Source of the DNA: Caldicellulosiruptor danielii
GTDB taxonomy: Bacteria; Bacillota; Thermoanaerobacteria; Caldicellulosiruptorales; Caldicellulosiruptoraceae
Assembly (NCBI RefSeq): GCF_034343125.1
Contig: NZ_CP139957.1
Span: 1,511,001-1,575,000, forward strand
Length of the DNA: 64,000 nucleotides
Direction of reading: 5' to 3'
Shown one piece after another: positions 1 through 8,280 of this stretch. The first letter of the stretch is position 1; each line of letters starts with the position of its first letter. The notes beneath the pieces were generated by a model that saw only the letters and a list, made by a program, of their open reading frames with translations, did no database searches and was not told the origin of the DNA. Both the position numbers and the translations under genes were made by a program.

Positions 1-613
1 TTATAAGTTTTAACTCCTCAAGAGGTCTCTTTAAGTACTCTGCAGCTTTAATTGCGACATATTTGTGTGATGTCCCATGAAATCCATATTTTCTTATTTT
101 ATATTTTTCATACACCTCATATGGAAGCGAATACATATACGCATATCTTGGCATTGTTTGATGAAATGCTGTATCAAACACAGCCACATTAGGTTTTCCA
201 GGAATCTCTTTTTCACATGCTTCAATTCCCATTAAATTTGCAGGATTGTGAAGAGGCGCAAGCTCAATACATTCTCTTATTGCTTTCTTTACCTCTTCAT
301 TAACAACCACCGCATCACTGAAATACTCCCCACCATGCACAACCCTGTGACCAATCGCATCAATTTCATCCATAGAATGGATAATACCAGCTTCTTCGTG
401 TGTGAGCATCTCTAAAACAAGTTTAATAGCAACATTGTGGTCTTTTATTTCCTGTTCTTTTACAATCTCTTGACCGTTTTTCTGATGTCTGATAAATGCT
501 CCCGGTAAACCAATCCTATCAACAACACCCTTACAAAGAGCAACCTCTGTATCGGTATCAATAAATTGATACTTTAAAGATGAACTTCCCGAATTTAATA
601 CTAAAACCTTCAT
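1..613 (-). CDS. ackA: Acetate kinase (C-terminal part outside window)
   Basis: Converts acetyl phosphate and ADP to acetate and ATP, the substrate-level phosphorylation step of acetate fermentation in the cytoplasm. The reading frame is open from the ATG at 613 to the window edge. About 204 residues are visible, roughly half of a normal 400-residue enzyme. The N-terminus MKVLVLNSGSSSLKYQ is the phosphate-binding signature of the ASKHA acetate kinase family, and HRVVHGG and GFHGTSHKYV follow at the expected spacing. It lies 26 bases downstream of pta on the same strand, the usual pta-ackA operon. Identification is firm; the missing half cannot be judged. Confidence 0.97.
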   Translation of the reverse strand, partial: MKVLVLNSGSSSLKYQFIDTDTEVALCKGVVDRIGLPGAFIRHQKNGQEIVKEQEIKDHNVAIKLVLEMLTHEEAGIIHSMDEIDAIGHRVVHGGEYFSDAVVVNEEVKKAIRECIELAPLHNPANLMGIEACEKEIPGKPNVAVFDTAFHQTMPRYAYMYSLPYEVYEKYKIRKYGFHGTSHKYVAIKAAEYLKRPLEELKLI

Positions 614-639
614 TTTCTCATTCCCCTTCTATCAAAAAT

Positions 640-1637
<998 letters not shown>

Positions 1638-1684
1638 TTTTTGATACTCCTTTCGTTTATTATTTGTCATATTGCACCTTATAT

Positions 1685-1716
1685 ATTATAAAACAAATTG
1701 TATCTTGTATACAAGA
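1685..1716 (-). promoter_or_regulatory. Likely pta-ackA promoter with overlapping palindrome
   Basis: Read on the reverse strand, TATAAT lies at 1690-1685 with TTGTAT 18 bases upstream at 1714-1709. The upstream hexamer lies inside the perfect 14-base palindrome TCTTGTATACAAGA (1703-1716). The core CTTGTATACAAG is the kind of site bound by FadR/GntR-family repressors (the Bacillus GntR operator has this core, from memory). This suggests repression of pta-ackA by a dimeric regulator, but the regulator is unknown. Confidence 0.5.
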
Positions 1717-1724
1717 ATTATTTT

Positions 1725-1740
1725 ACTTTTAAAATAAAAT
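1725..1740. repeat. Direct repeat flanking IS30 element, left copy
   Basis: The 16-base sequence ACTTTTAAAATAAAAT occurs here and again at 3103-3118, exactly bracketing the insertion sequence. It is best read as a target-site duplication. The boundary is uncertain by one base. Confidence 0.75.
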
Positions 1741-1808
1741 CTAAATTGCAATATTAAATGCAACACTTTTTTTGATGAAACTGGAAATTATAACTTGATT
1801 AAAGCAAC

Positions 1809-1829
1809 AACTGTGTATGATATTAGTTG
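1809..1829 (+). repeat. Internal inverted repeat of IS30 element, left copy
   Basis: The 21 bases here are the exact reverse complement of 3027-3047. The inward-reading copy holds TATGAT, which resembles a -10 hexamer. It may be a subterminal transposase-binding site or a promoter. Confidence 0.7.
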
Positions 1830-1838
1830 CCAATATAT

Positions 1839-1864
1839 GCCAGCTTTTCTGTAGGAAAGCTGGC
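1839..1864. other. Stem-loop downstream of IS30 transposase
   Basis: GCCAGCTTT (1839-1847) pairs with AAAGCTGGC (1856-1864) across an 8-base loop. It lies between the transposase stop and the left IS end. No T tract follows on the reverse strand, so a terminator role is doubtful. Confidence 0.4.
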
Positions 1865-1909
1865 GGCTGCCATTTTGTACTATATTTTCCTCTGTCTATA
1901 TAGCACTTC

Positions 1910-2992
1910 TTATACCTCTACTAAAAACTTCTCTATTACCTCTGTTTCGCATATTTCCTTCATCTCCACTAAAAACCTTTCTATACTGCTCTTGTAGTTG
2001 AATATCCTCCTGGGAAGCCTGTTGTACCACTCTTGTATCCTCTTTATTGCTTCTTTCGATATCTCTCTTATTTCTTTACCCTTAGGTAAAAAACGCCTTA
2101 TCAATCCATTCATGCGCTCATTTGTTCCCCTCTCATACGCTGAATACGGATGTGTATAATATCCTTCAGAACCTAATTCATTTAAAACCTTCCCCAGCTC
2201 GCTAAATTCACTACCATTGTCACTTGTCACACTTTTGAAAACTTTGTTAAATTTATCTCCCAATATTTTTTGAAGCTTTATAAACAAGTCTTTGACATAA
2301 GAACTTTCCCTGCCCGGTATAACAAATATCATTCCAAATCGAGTTTTTCTCTCTGTCAAAGTAACAAGTACATTATCCGAAGAACGCTTGCCAATCAAAG
2401 TATCTATTTCCCAATGCCCAAATTCTTCTCTGTTGTTTGCAACTTCAGGTCTCTCTTCTATACTTTTGCCTCTGGATTTGATTTTTGCTACTCTATACTT
2501 TATTTTTCTTGGCTTTAATCTAACTTTAACTGGCAAATCTATGTTCTTTACTCTTAACAATCCTCCTTCTATCCAATTGTATAGCGTCTTTGTACAAACC
2601 ATTTCATCTTTGCTAAATCCAAGTTCCTGCCTACAATATCCAACTACTGCATCGGGCGACCATTTATCTTTCAGTATCTTTTCTTCTGCAAACTTTAAAA
2701 AGTTTTCAACCCCTAAAAGCTTACTCTTTCTACCACATTTTGCTCTGTTTTTTTCATACACAGCTTGACCTGTTTGAGCAAAGTATTTTTCAAATGTGCT
2801 CAGATCAGTTTTCATTTGAGTGGTTGTGCCTCTTTTCACTTCACGTGAAATTGTACTTGCACTTCTGCCTAATTCTCTGGCTATCCTTCTTATACCATAC
2901 CCTAATTCTAACAGCTTCTGTATAATTCCTCTCTCTACTTCACTTAAGTGTTTAAATTTTCTTCTCTTTGTGCTATGATTATCATAAGCCAT
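1910..2992 (-). CDS. IS30-family transposase
   Basis: A 360-residue DDE transposase that catalyses movement of the surrounding element. Residues 10-60 form an IS30-type helix-turn-helix (LSEVERGIIQKLLELGYGIR, then RELGRSASTISREVKRG). The catalytic core follows: WEIDTLIG (first Asp), SDNGSEF (second Asp) and NERMNGLIRRF (Glu region). Length matches the family and no frame break is seen. Its start codon and the AGGAGG ribosome site lie inside a strong inverted repeat (2986-3061), which probably limits translation of read-through transcripts. Confidence 0.95.
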   Translation of the reverse strand: MAYDNHSTKRRKFKHLSEVERGIIQKLLELGYGIRRIARELGRSASTISREVKRGTTTQMKTDLSTFEKYFAQTGQAVYEKNRAKCGRKSKLLGVENFLKFAEEKILKDKWSPDAVVGYCRQELGFSKDEMVCTKTLYNWIEGGLLRVKNIDLPVKVRLKPRKIKYRVAKIKSRGKSIEERPEVANNREEFGHWEIDTLIGKRSSDNVLVTLTERKTRFGMIFVIPGRESSYVKDLFIKLQKILGDKFNKVFKSVTSDNGSEFSELGKVLNELGSEGYYTHPYSAYERGTNERMNGLIRRFLPKGKEIREISKEAIKRIQEWYNRLPRRIFNYKSSIERFLVEMKEICETEVIEKFLVEV

Positions 2993-3061
2993 AGCTTCAA
3001 ACCTCCTGTGTATGGTTTTGTCTTTTCAACTAATATCATACACAGTTTGAAGCTATGGCTT
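2986..3061 (-). promoter_or_regulatory. Fold-back and promoter region controlling the transposase
   Basis: Reverse-strand RNA entering from lexA's side can pair 3061-3046 with 3001-2986 (16 pairs) and 3045-3037 with 3014-3006 (9 pairs). A 4-base bulge (3005-3002) and a 22-base loop remain. The ATG (2992-2990) is paired and the AGGAGG site (3007-3002) lies across the bulge. A promoter-like TTGAAG-18-TATGAT sits in the outer arm, so a transcript starting from it would begin inside the loop and lack the outer arm. That would leave the start codon free. Confidence 0.65.
3027..3047 (-). repeat. Internal inverted repeat of IS30 element, right copy
   Basis: Exact reverse complement of 1809-1829. 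Here the TATGAT-like hexamer points toward the transposase gene and is the likely -10 element. Confidence 0.7.
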
Positions 3062-3102
3062 CAATATCTATTACCCCTGTTGCATTTAATTTTACAACAA
3101 AC

Positions 3103-3118
3103 ACTTTTAAAATAAAAT
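3103..3118. repeat. Direct repeat flanking IS30 element, right copy
   Basis: Second copy of ACTTTTAAAATAAAAT, immediately outside the right end of the insertion sequence. The unoccupied ancestral site would have carried it once. Confidence 0.75.
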
Positions 3119-3144
3119 TCCACATCAAAATACTAAACAAAAGT

Positions 3145-3173
3145 TTGAAGAATGTATGTTTTTGTGTTATAAT
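3145..3173 (+). promoter_or_regulatory. lexA promoter
   Basis: TTGAAG (3145-3150) and TATAAT (3168-3173) are separated by 17 bases, about 40 bases ahead of the lexA start. The spacer holds a loosely palindromic GAATGTATGTTT that could be a degenerate LexA box. It departs too far from the Firmicutes consensus to be called as one. Confidence 0.75.
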
Positions 3174-3213
3174 TATCTAAAAACAATAATCATGAGAAGG
3201 GGAAATAAGTAGC

Positions 3214-3822
3214 ATGAAAAAACAGCTTACTAAAAAGCAAGAGGAAATATTGGAGTTTATAAAAAAGAGGATTAAAGAAAAAGGCTATCCTCCTGCGGTA
3301 AGGGAAATTTGCGAGGCAACAGGTCTAAAGTCAACTTCAACTGTTCATGGCCATCTGACACGGCTTGAAAAAAAAGGTTACATTAGGCGCGACCCATCAA
3401 AACCAAGAGCTATCGAAATTGTAGACGATGAGTTTTATGTGCACAGAAATGTTGTGCAGCTTCCTCTTGTTGGAAAAGTAACAGCAGGTGAACCAATCTT
3501 AGCAGTGGAAAATATAGAAGAAACTATGACCCTGCCGTATGACCTTGTGGGAACAGAAGATGCGTTCTTACTTCGAGTTAAAGGAGATAGTATGATTGAG
3601 GCAGGAATTTTTGACAATGATATAATAATTGTCAGAAGACAAAATGTAGCTGAAAATGGAGATATTGTTGTTGCCTTAATTGACGAGGAAGCAACAGTAA
3701 AAAGGTTCTATAAAGAACATGACCATATAAGACTTCAACCAGAGAACAAGGCAATGGAGCCAATTATCGTCAAAGACGTAAAAATCCTTGGCAAAGTAAT
3801 AGGACTTATCAGGAGGATGTAA
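3214..3822 (+). CDS. lexA: LexA repressor
   Basis: SOS-response repressor that cuts itself when stimulated by RecA filaments. The 202 residues are the standard length. An N-terminal winged helix (residues 1-70, with [20 protein letters not shown]) is followed by the S24 peptidase domain. Ala91-Gly92 is the self-cleavage site, Ser126 (KGDSM) the nucleophile and Lys163 (ATVKRFYKE) the general base. The gene has its own promoter and is convergent with ynbB. The two stop codons are two bases apart inside one palindrome. Confidence 0.97.
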   Translation: MKKQLTKKQEEILEFIKKRIKEKGYPPAVREICEATGLKSTSTVHGHLTRLEKKGYIRRDPSKPRAIEIVDDEFYVHRNVVQLPLVGKVTAGEPILAVENIEETMTLPYDLVGTEDAFLLRVKGDSMIEAGIFDNDIIIVRRQNVAENGDIVVALIDEEATVKRFYKEHDHIRLQPENKAMEPIIVKDVKILGKVIGLIRRM

Positions 3823-3836
3823 GATTACATCCTCCT
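3811..3836. terminator. Bidirectional palindrome between lexA and ynbB
   Basis: AGGAGGATGTAA (3811-3822) and its exact complement TTACATCCTCCT (3825-3836) are separated by two bases. The palindrome contains both stop codons and encodes Arg-Arg-Met-stop for each gene. Only a weak T-rich tail follows on the forward side, so terminator strength is uncertain. Confidence 0.55.
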
Positions 3837-5105
3837 AATATTTTCAATAGCATGTAAGATTCCAACAAGTCCAATTTCAAACGAAGAGCTGCCCTGCAAG
3901 AATGCAGCATAAGGTTCTCGGACTGGGGCATCACAAGAAAGTTCCAACGACGTGCCCTGTACAAATCCGCCTGCTGCCATAATTACCTTGTGAGAATACC
4001 CTGGCATATCCCATGGCTCGGGAAAAACATTGCTGTCAACAGGACAGCCTTTCTGCACTCCTTGACAAAATCTTACAAGCTCGTATTCGTTTTTAAACAC
4101 TATTGTCTGAATTATGTCTGTTCTTTTTTCATCAAATCTTGGTAAAACCTCGTATCCTAGCTGTTCCATTATATAAGAAGTAAACACAGCCACTTTTAAA
4201 CTTTCGGCTACTATGTGTGGTGAGAATAAAAGCCCTTGTAAAATCTCCTTGTTAAATCCAAGAGATGGTCCAACTTCTTTCCCCATGCCAGGAGAATTCA
4301 GCCTGTCTGCACACATCTCAACAAGCTCTTTTTTGCCTGCGATATAGCCCCCACATGAAGCAATCGTCCCACCAGGATTTTTGATAAGTGAACCTGCTAT
4401 CAAGTCCGCTCCAACTTCGGTCGGCTCTAACTTTTCTACAAATTCACCATAACAGTTGTCAATTACAACAAGTGTTTGAGGAGAAATAGATTTTATAAAC
4501 TTAATTACCTCTTCTAACTTTTCAATCGAAATTGGACTTCTGAGAGAATATCCTCGTGAACGCTGAACAAAAACTACCTTTATAAAGTTTTCTTTTAAAA
4601 CAGTCTCTATTTTTCCAAAGTCAAAGTCACTGCCTTTCAAATCGATTTCTTGGTATTTTATACCATACTCAATAAGGCTTCCATGCCCACCCTCTTTTAT
4701 TCCTATAACTTTTTGAAGTGTATCATATGGCTTTCCACAGATTGAAAGAAGGACATCACCTGGCCTGAGCAGAGCAAATAACATTGTGGCAATTGCCTGT
4801 GTTCCAGAAATAAATTGGATTCGCACAAGTGCATCCTCACATCCGAACGCTTTTGCAAAGATTTTTTCAATTAAATCTCGCCCGGTATCCGAGTACCCAT
4901 ATCCATCTGTCTTGTTCAAATGTGTGTATGAAAGTTTGTTTAGGTGAAAAGCATTTAAAACCTTTAACTGATTGAATGACTTCATTTGCTCTATAAATTC
5001 GAAATTTTCTTTTAAATCTTTTAAAGCTTGCTCTGTTAAACTTAGTAAATCATGAGAAAAATTGTAAAACTTTTTTAATCCTTCGATATCTATATTCAAT
5101 ATCAT
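3825..5105 (-). CDS. ynbB: PLP-dependent methionine gamma-lyase-like protein (YnbB/aluminium resistance family)
   Basis: A roughly 426-residue fold-type I PLP enzyme of the family annotated as 'aluminium resistance protein' or 'methionine gamma-lyase family'. Its true reaction is not established. The N-terminal third holds GYGYSDTGRD and the cofactor region QFISGTQAI. VVIDNCYGEF (about residue 217) supplies the Asp contacting the pyridine nitrogen, and the Lys in SLIKNPGG (about 242) should form the Schiff base. The ATG at 5105 is preferred over the overlapping GTG at 5111, which lies within the ribosome site. It is downstream of hfq, as in Bacillus, but a strong terminator hairpin separates them. 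Confidence 0.88.
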   Translation of the reverse strand: MILNIDIEGLKKFYNFSHDLLSLTEQALKDLKENFEFIEQMKSFNQLKVLNAFHLNKLSYTHLNKTDGYGYSDTGRDLIEKIFAKAFGCEDALVRIQFISGTQAIATMLFALLRPGDVLLSICGKPYDTLQKVIGIKEGGHGSLIEYGIKYQEIDLKGSDFDFGKIETVLKENFIKVVFVQRSRGYSLRSPISIEKLEEVIKFIKSISPQTLVVIDNCYGEFVEKLEPTEVGADLIAGSLIKNPGGTIASCGGYIAGKKELVEMCADRLNSPGMGKEVGPSLGFNKEILQGLLFSPHIVAESLKVAVFTSYIMEQLGYEVLPRFDEKRTDIIQTIVFKNEYELVRFCQGVQKGCPVDSNVFPEPWDMPGYSHKVIMAAGGFVQGTSLELSCDAPVREPYAAFLQGSSSFEIGLVGILHAIENIRRM

Positions 5106-5141
5106 TTGCACCTCTCTTTTAAATTCTTATTGTCAAAAATT

Positions 5142-5180
5142 AAAGAAAGCTCATGAAGCATATGTTCATGAGCTTTCTTT
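5142..5180 (-). terminator. Terminator after hfq
   Basis: A perfect 16-base stem (5142-5157 with 5165-5180) and 7-base loop, followed on the reverse strand by AATTTTTG. It separates hfq from ynbB, though partial read-through is possible. Confidence 0.8.
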
Positions 5181-5195
5181 ATAAAATTGTGCTTT

Positions 5196-5486
5196 CTATT
5201 TTGTCTCCTGACTTTGATTGTTATTTAATTGCTGGGAAGCTTGCTGATTATTCTGTACCTGAGCCATATAGTTTACTGGCTTTGAGGGCATAATTGAGGA
5301 TATAGCATGCTTGTAAATTAGTTGCTGCTTGTTATTGTCTGTTTCTACAATCAATGTAAAATTGTCAAAACCTTTGATAGTCCCTTTTAACTGAAAACCA
5401 CTGAGTAGGAAAATTGTAACATTTACTTTTTCTTTTCTTAACTGATTTAAAAATAAATCCTGCAAGTTTAAACTTCCTTTCGCCAC
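5196..5486 (-). CDS. hfq: RNA chaperone Hfq
   Basis: Hexameric Sm-like protein that binds small RNAs and poly-U or A-rich RNA. The 96 residues begin with a GTG at 5486 behind GGGAGG. The Sm1 segment contains [20 protein letters not shown]. The Sm2 segment contains [12 protein letters not shown], where the usual KHA motif is clear. The C-terminal tail of about 25 residues is rich in Gln and Asn. It follows miaA by 64 bases, the common miaA-hfq arrangement. Confidence 0.96.
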   Translation of the reverse strand: MAKGSLNLQDLFLNQLRKEKVNVTIFLLSGFQLKGTIKGFDNFTLIVETDNNKQQLIYKHAISSIMPSKPVNYMAQVQNNQQASQQLNNNQSQETK

Positions 5487-5550
5487 TTTATGTATTCCTC
5501 CCCAAACTTAAAAGTTTTTTATATTATAATTTTTATATGTTTTTCTTAAA

Positions 5551-6489
5551 TTATACCACACTTTTGCAAAGTTCAAAACATTTTTTCACAACTTCTTCAA
5601 ATCTCATACCTGTAATATCCAAAAACATAAATTCTCCCTGATATTTAAACCAAATCCTCTGCCTTTTAGCAAACTGTCTTGTTCTTATTTTAAGCTCTTC
5701 TTTAGCCTCTTGCAATGAAATCTTTCCTTCAATATACGGTATTACCTGCTTATATCCAAGCCCCTGCATAGATTTTAAATCCTTTGAATATCCCATATCT
5801 AAAAGCATCTTAACTTCATCTGCAAGTCCCATATCAAACATCTTTTCAACACGCAGGTCAATTCTCTGCCAGAGAGCTTCCCTTTCCATTACAAAACATA
5901 GGGGCAATACATTATACTTCTTGTTTCCTTTTCTTCTTACCTTGTCCAAAAACTCTGTTGGTTTTTTACCAGTCAAAAAATAAATTTCTAAATATCTTAT
6001 AACCCTTTTTACATTGTTTGGATGAACAAGATTTGCCGCATGCTGATCTATACTTTTAAGCAACTCGTATAAATACATACTGCCTTTACTATTAAGTTCA
6101 TCATAAAGTGCCTTTCTTATCTGTTTTGAATCCCCCATCTCAGGAAATTCAATATCGTCCACAACTGACTTTATATAAAAGCCAGTGCCACCTACAAGCA
6201 AAGGTACTTTACCTCTTTTATAAATATCCAAAATTGCATTTGTTGCATCTTTTTGAAACATCGCTACATTATAGTCCTCATCTGGAAATACTACATCAAT
6301 AACATGATGCCTGACAGCTTCTCTTTGCTCCTTTGTAGGCTTTGCTGTCCCAACATCCATAAGCTTGTATACACACATCGAATCTGCAGACACAATCTCG
6401 CCATTTATATGCTGAGCAAGTTCTACCGCAACATCTGTTTTTCCTGTAGCAGTAAGGCCTGCAATAACAATTAAAGGTATTTTCGCCAT
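5551..6489 (-). CDS. miaA: tRNA dimethylallyltransferase
   Basis: Adds a dimethylallyl group to A37 of tRNAs reading codons that begin with U; MiaB then methylthiolates the product. About 312 residues. The P-loop reads GLTATGKT rather than the more usual GPTASGKT, a mild change that keeps the GKT core. SADSMCVYK and GTGFYIKSVV match the substrate channel. The ATG at 6489 (MAKIPLIVIAG) is chosen because AGGTGG lies 8 bases upstream; a GTG four codons earlier overlaps that site. It sits 24 bases behind mutL, in a mutS-mutL-miaA-hfq order typical of Firmicutes. Confidence 0.95.
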   Translation of the reverse strand: MAKIPLIVIAGLTATGKTDVAVELAQHINGEIVSADSMCVYKLMDVGTAKPTKEQREAVRHHVIDVVFPDEDYNVAMFQKDATNAILDIYKRGKVPLLVGGTGFYIKSVVDDIEFPEMGDSKQIRKALYDELNSKGSMYLYELLKSIDQHAANLVHPNNVKRVIRYLEIYFLTGKKPTEFLDKVRRKGNKKYNVLPLCFVMEREALWQRIDLRVEKMFDMGLADEVKMLLDMGYSKDLKSMQGLGYKQVIPYIEGKISLQEAKEELKIRTRQFAKRQRIWFKYQGEFMFLDITGMRFEEVVKKCFELCKSVV

Positions 6490-6513
6490 TCTTTTGTCCA
6501 CCTGCGCTTATAT

Positions 6514-8280
6514 TTATACAATTCTTTTGAACATTTTTTCAATTTCTCTCTTAGAAATCTCTACTACCACCGGTCTTCCATGTGGGCAGTGAAAAATTTC
6601 TTTCTTTATGAGCACAAGTTCAACTATTTCTTTTTTTTCTAAGTCTGAAATTTTACTATTTCCTTTTACTGCTGCTCTGCAAGCAATTCTTTTCAACAGG
6701 TCCTCAGAAATTTCCATAAGGCTCTTGTTTTCCACCATCTGCTCGTACATCATCTCAATCACATCAAGCAAAAATATTGTATCGATGTTCCCACTTAAAA
6801 GAGCGGGCCATGTTCTCACTACTATTTCATTTTTCCCAAAATCCTCTATTTCAAAACCTATCTTTTGAAAGACAGAAGCATTTGAAAGTACAAACTCTTT
6901 TTGTGAAGATGGAAGCTGAACAACAACAGGAAAAGCCAATACTTGACTTTGAACATTTGAAGAATAAACTTGGCTTTTAAAATCTTCAAATAATCTCCTT
7001 TCGTGCACCGCATGCTGGTCAATAAGGTATAAGCTGTCATTACCTTGAACAATGATATATGTATCAAAAGCGTAACCAACAATTTTATAGTTTCTTTCAT
7101 CAAAGTCTTCAAAGCGCTGCTGCTCAATTACAACCTCTGATTTTTCCGAAAACATTTCAAAGAAATTTGGCTGCTCTGAAATAACTAAAGATATATTGTT
7201 TGAGTTTGCAGGCAAAACTTCAATGTATTTTCGTTCACGCTCAGCATAGTTTTCATCATCAACCTTGCTTAAATCAGCCTTGGGAATCAATTTTTCAGAT
7301 TTTAACGAGCCTGCTATAGCGTTATAAATGGTGTTATAAACAAATCTTTCATCTCTGAACTTTACCTCGAGTTTTGATGGATGTACATTGACATCAATCT
7401 CATAAGGTGGAATTTGCACAAAAAGAAATACTATCGGAAATCTACCTGTGATGACCGAATTTTTAAATACCTCATCAACGCACGACGAAAGAAGTTTGCT
7501 TTTGATATATCTTCTATTGACATAAAAATGATAGCCCGAGCGTGTGGCTCTGCTTAGAGTAGGGTTTACAAAATAACCCCAAACTTTTAGATATTCTTTC
7601 TCAAGAGAAAATTCAACAAGATTTTTTACTATCTCTATCCCAAATATAGAACCAATGACAGACTCAATCTTATTATCTCCTGGGGTAAAAATTTGTCTTT
7701 TGCCATCTGCCTCTGCCCGAAATGAAATCTTTGGCCAAGCAATTGCAATCTTTTCAACCACCTCAAGACAGTACTTTTGCTCAGTTGACGGAGATTTTAA
7801 AAATTTTAACCTTGCAGGAGTGTTATAAAAAATATCCTCAACAACAATTCTTGTCCCTTCTTTAAAAGGACAAAAACTTTTAGAAAGGACCTTGCCACCT
7901 TCTACTTTCACCATACACCCCTGTTCTTCCTCTAAATGCTTAGAAATAAGTATCACCTTTGCCACGCTCGATATTGCACAGAGCGCTTCCCCTCTAAATC
8001 CCATTGTTTTGATGTTGAATATATCTTCAAAAGATTTTATCTTGCTGGTGGTATGTCTTTCAAACACATATTCAATGTCATCAGGGTGAATTCCCTTTCC
8101 ATTATCATATACCTCAATTTTCTTCATACCACCTTTTTCTATTTTAACATCGATTAAGGTTGCTCCTGCATCTATTGAATTTTCTAAAAGTTCTTTCAAG
8201 CACGACGCCGGTCTTTCTATAACCTCACCCGCTGCCAAAATATGAGTAATGTTTTCAGGAAGTTTGTAAAGCTCTCTCAT
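6514..8280 (-). CDS. mutL: DNA mismatch repair protein MutL
   Basis: Couples MutS mismatch recognition to strand incision. The 588 residues include the N-terminal GHKL ATPase motifs LLENSIDAGAT, DNGKGI and GFRGEAL. The C-terminal endonuclease motif DQHAVHERRLFEDF is intact, as expected in an organism without MutH. CPHGRP near the C-terminus supplies a further metal site. The start codon overlaps the mutS stop by four bases, implying translational coupling. Confidence 0.97.
   Translation of the reverse strand: MRELYKLPENITHILAAGEVIERPASCLKELLENSIDAGATLIDVKIEKGGMKKIEVYDNGKGIHPDDIEYVFERHTTSKIKSFEDIFNIKTMGFRGEALCAISSVAKVILISKHLEEEQGCMVKVEGGKVLSKSFCPFKEGTRIVVEDIFYNTPARLKFLKSPSTEQKYCLEVVEKIAIAWPKISFRAEADGKRQIFTPGDNKIESVIGSIFGIEIVKNLVEFSLEKEYLKVWGYFVNPTLSRATRSGYHFYVNRRYIKSKLLSSCVDEVFKNSVITGRFPIVFLFVQIPPYEIDVNVHPSKLEVKFRDERFVYNTIYNAIAGSLKSEKLIPKADLSKVDDENYAERERKYIEVLPANSNNISLVISEQPNFFEMFSEKSEVVIEQQRFEDFDERNYKIVGYAFDTYIIVQGNDSLYLIDQHAVHERRLFEDFKSQVYSSNVQSQVLAFPVVVQLPSSQKEFVLSNASVFQKIGFEIEDFGKNEIVVRTWPALLSGNIDTIFLLDVIEMMYEQMVENKSLMEISEDLLKRIACRAAVKGNSKISDLEKKEIVELVLIKKEIFHCPHGRPVVVEISKREIEKMFKRIV

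Larger units (their letters stand above)
1741..3102 (-). mobile_element. IS30-family insertion sequence, complete
   Basis: A 1.36-kb element with one intact transposase gene. Terminal inverted repeats of about 25-26 bases match at about 19 of 25 positions. Both contain ATTAAATGCAACA at their inner end (1753-1765 and, inverted, 3078-3090). Known IS30 ends also finish in GCAACA, which supports these boundaries. It is flanked by 16-base direct repeats, long for this family, where 2-3 bases is usual although some members make long ones. A second, internal 21-base perfect inverted repeat lies at 1809-1829 and 3027-3047. The element sits between the pta promoter and lexA and interrupts neither coding region. 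Confidence 0.85.

Noticed and set aside
1809-3047. IS30 element bounded by the perfect 21-base inverted repeats
   Set aside because: The longer boundaries at about 1741 and 3102 have flanking 16-base direct repeats and IS30-like GCAACA termini. The 21-base repeats are internal.
3149-3165. LexA (SOS) box in the lexA promoter
   Set aside because: GAATGTATGTTT only loosely resembles GAAC-N4-GTTC and lacks one half-site. Not strong enough to call.
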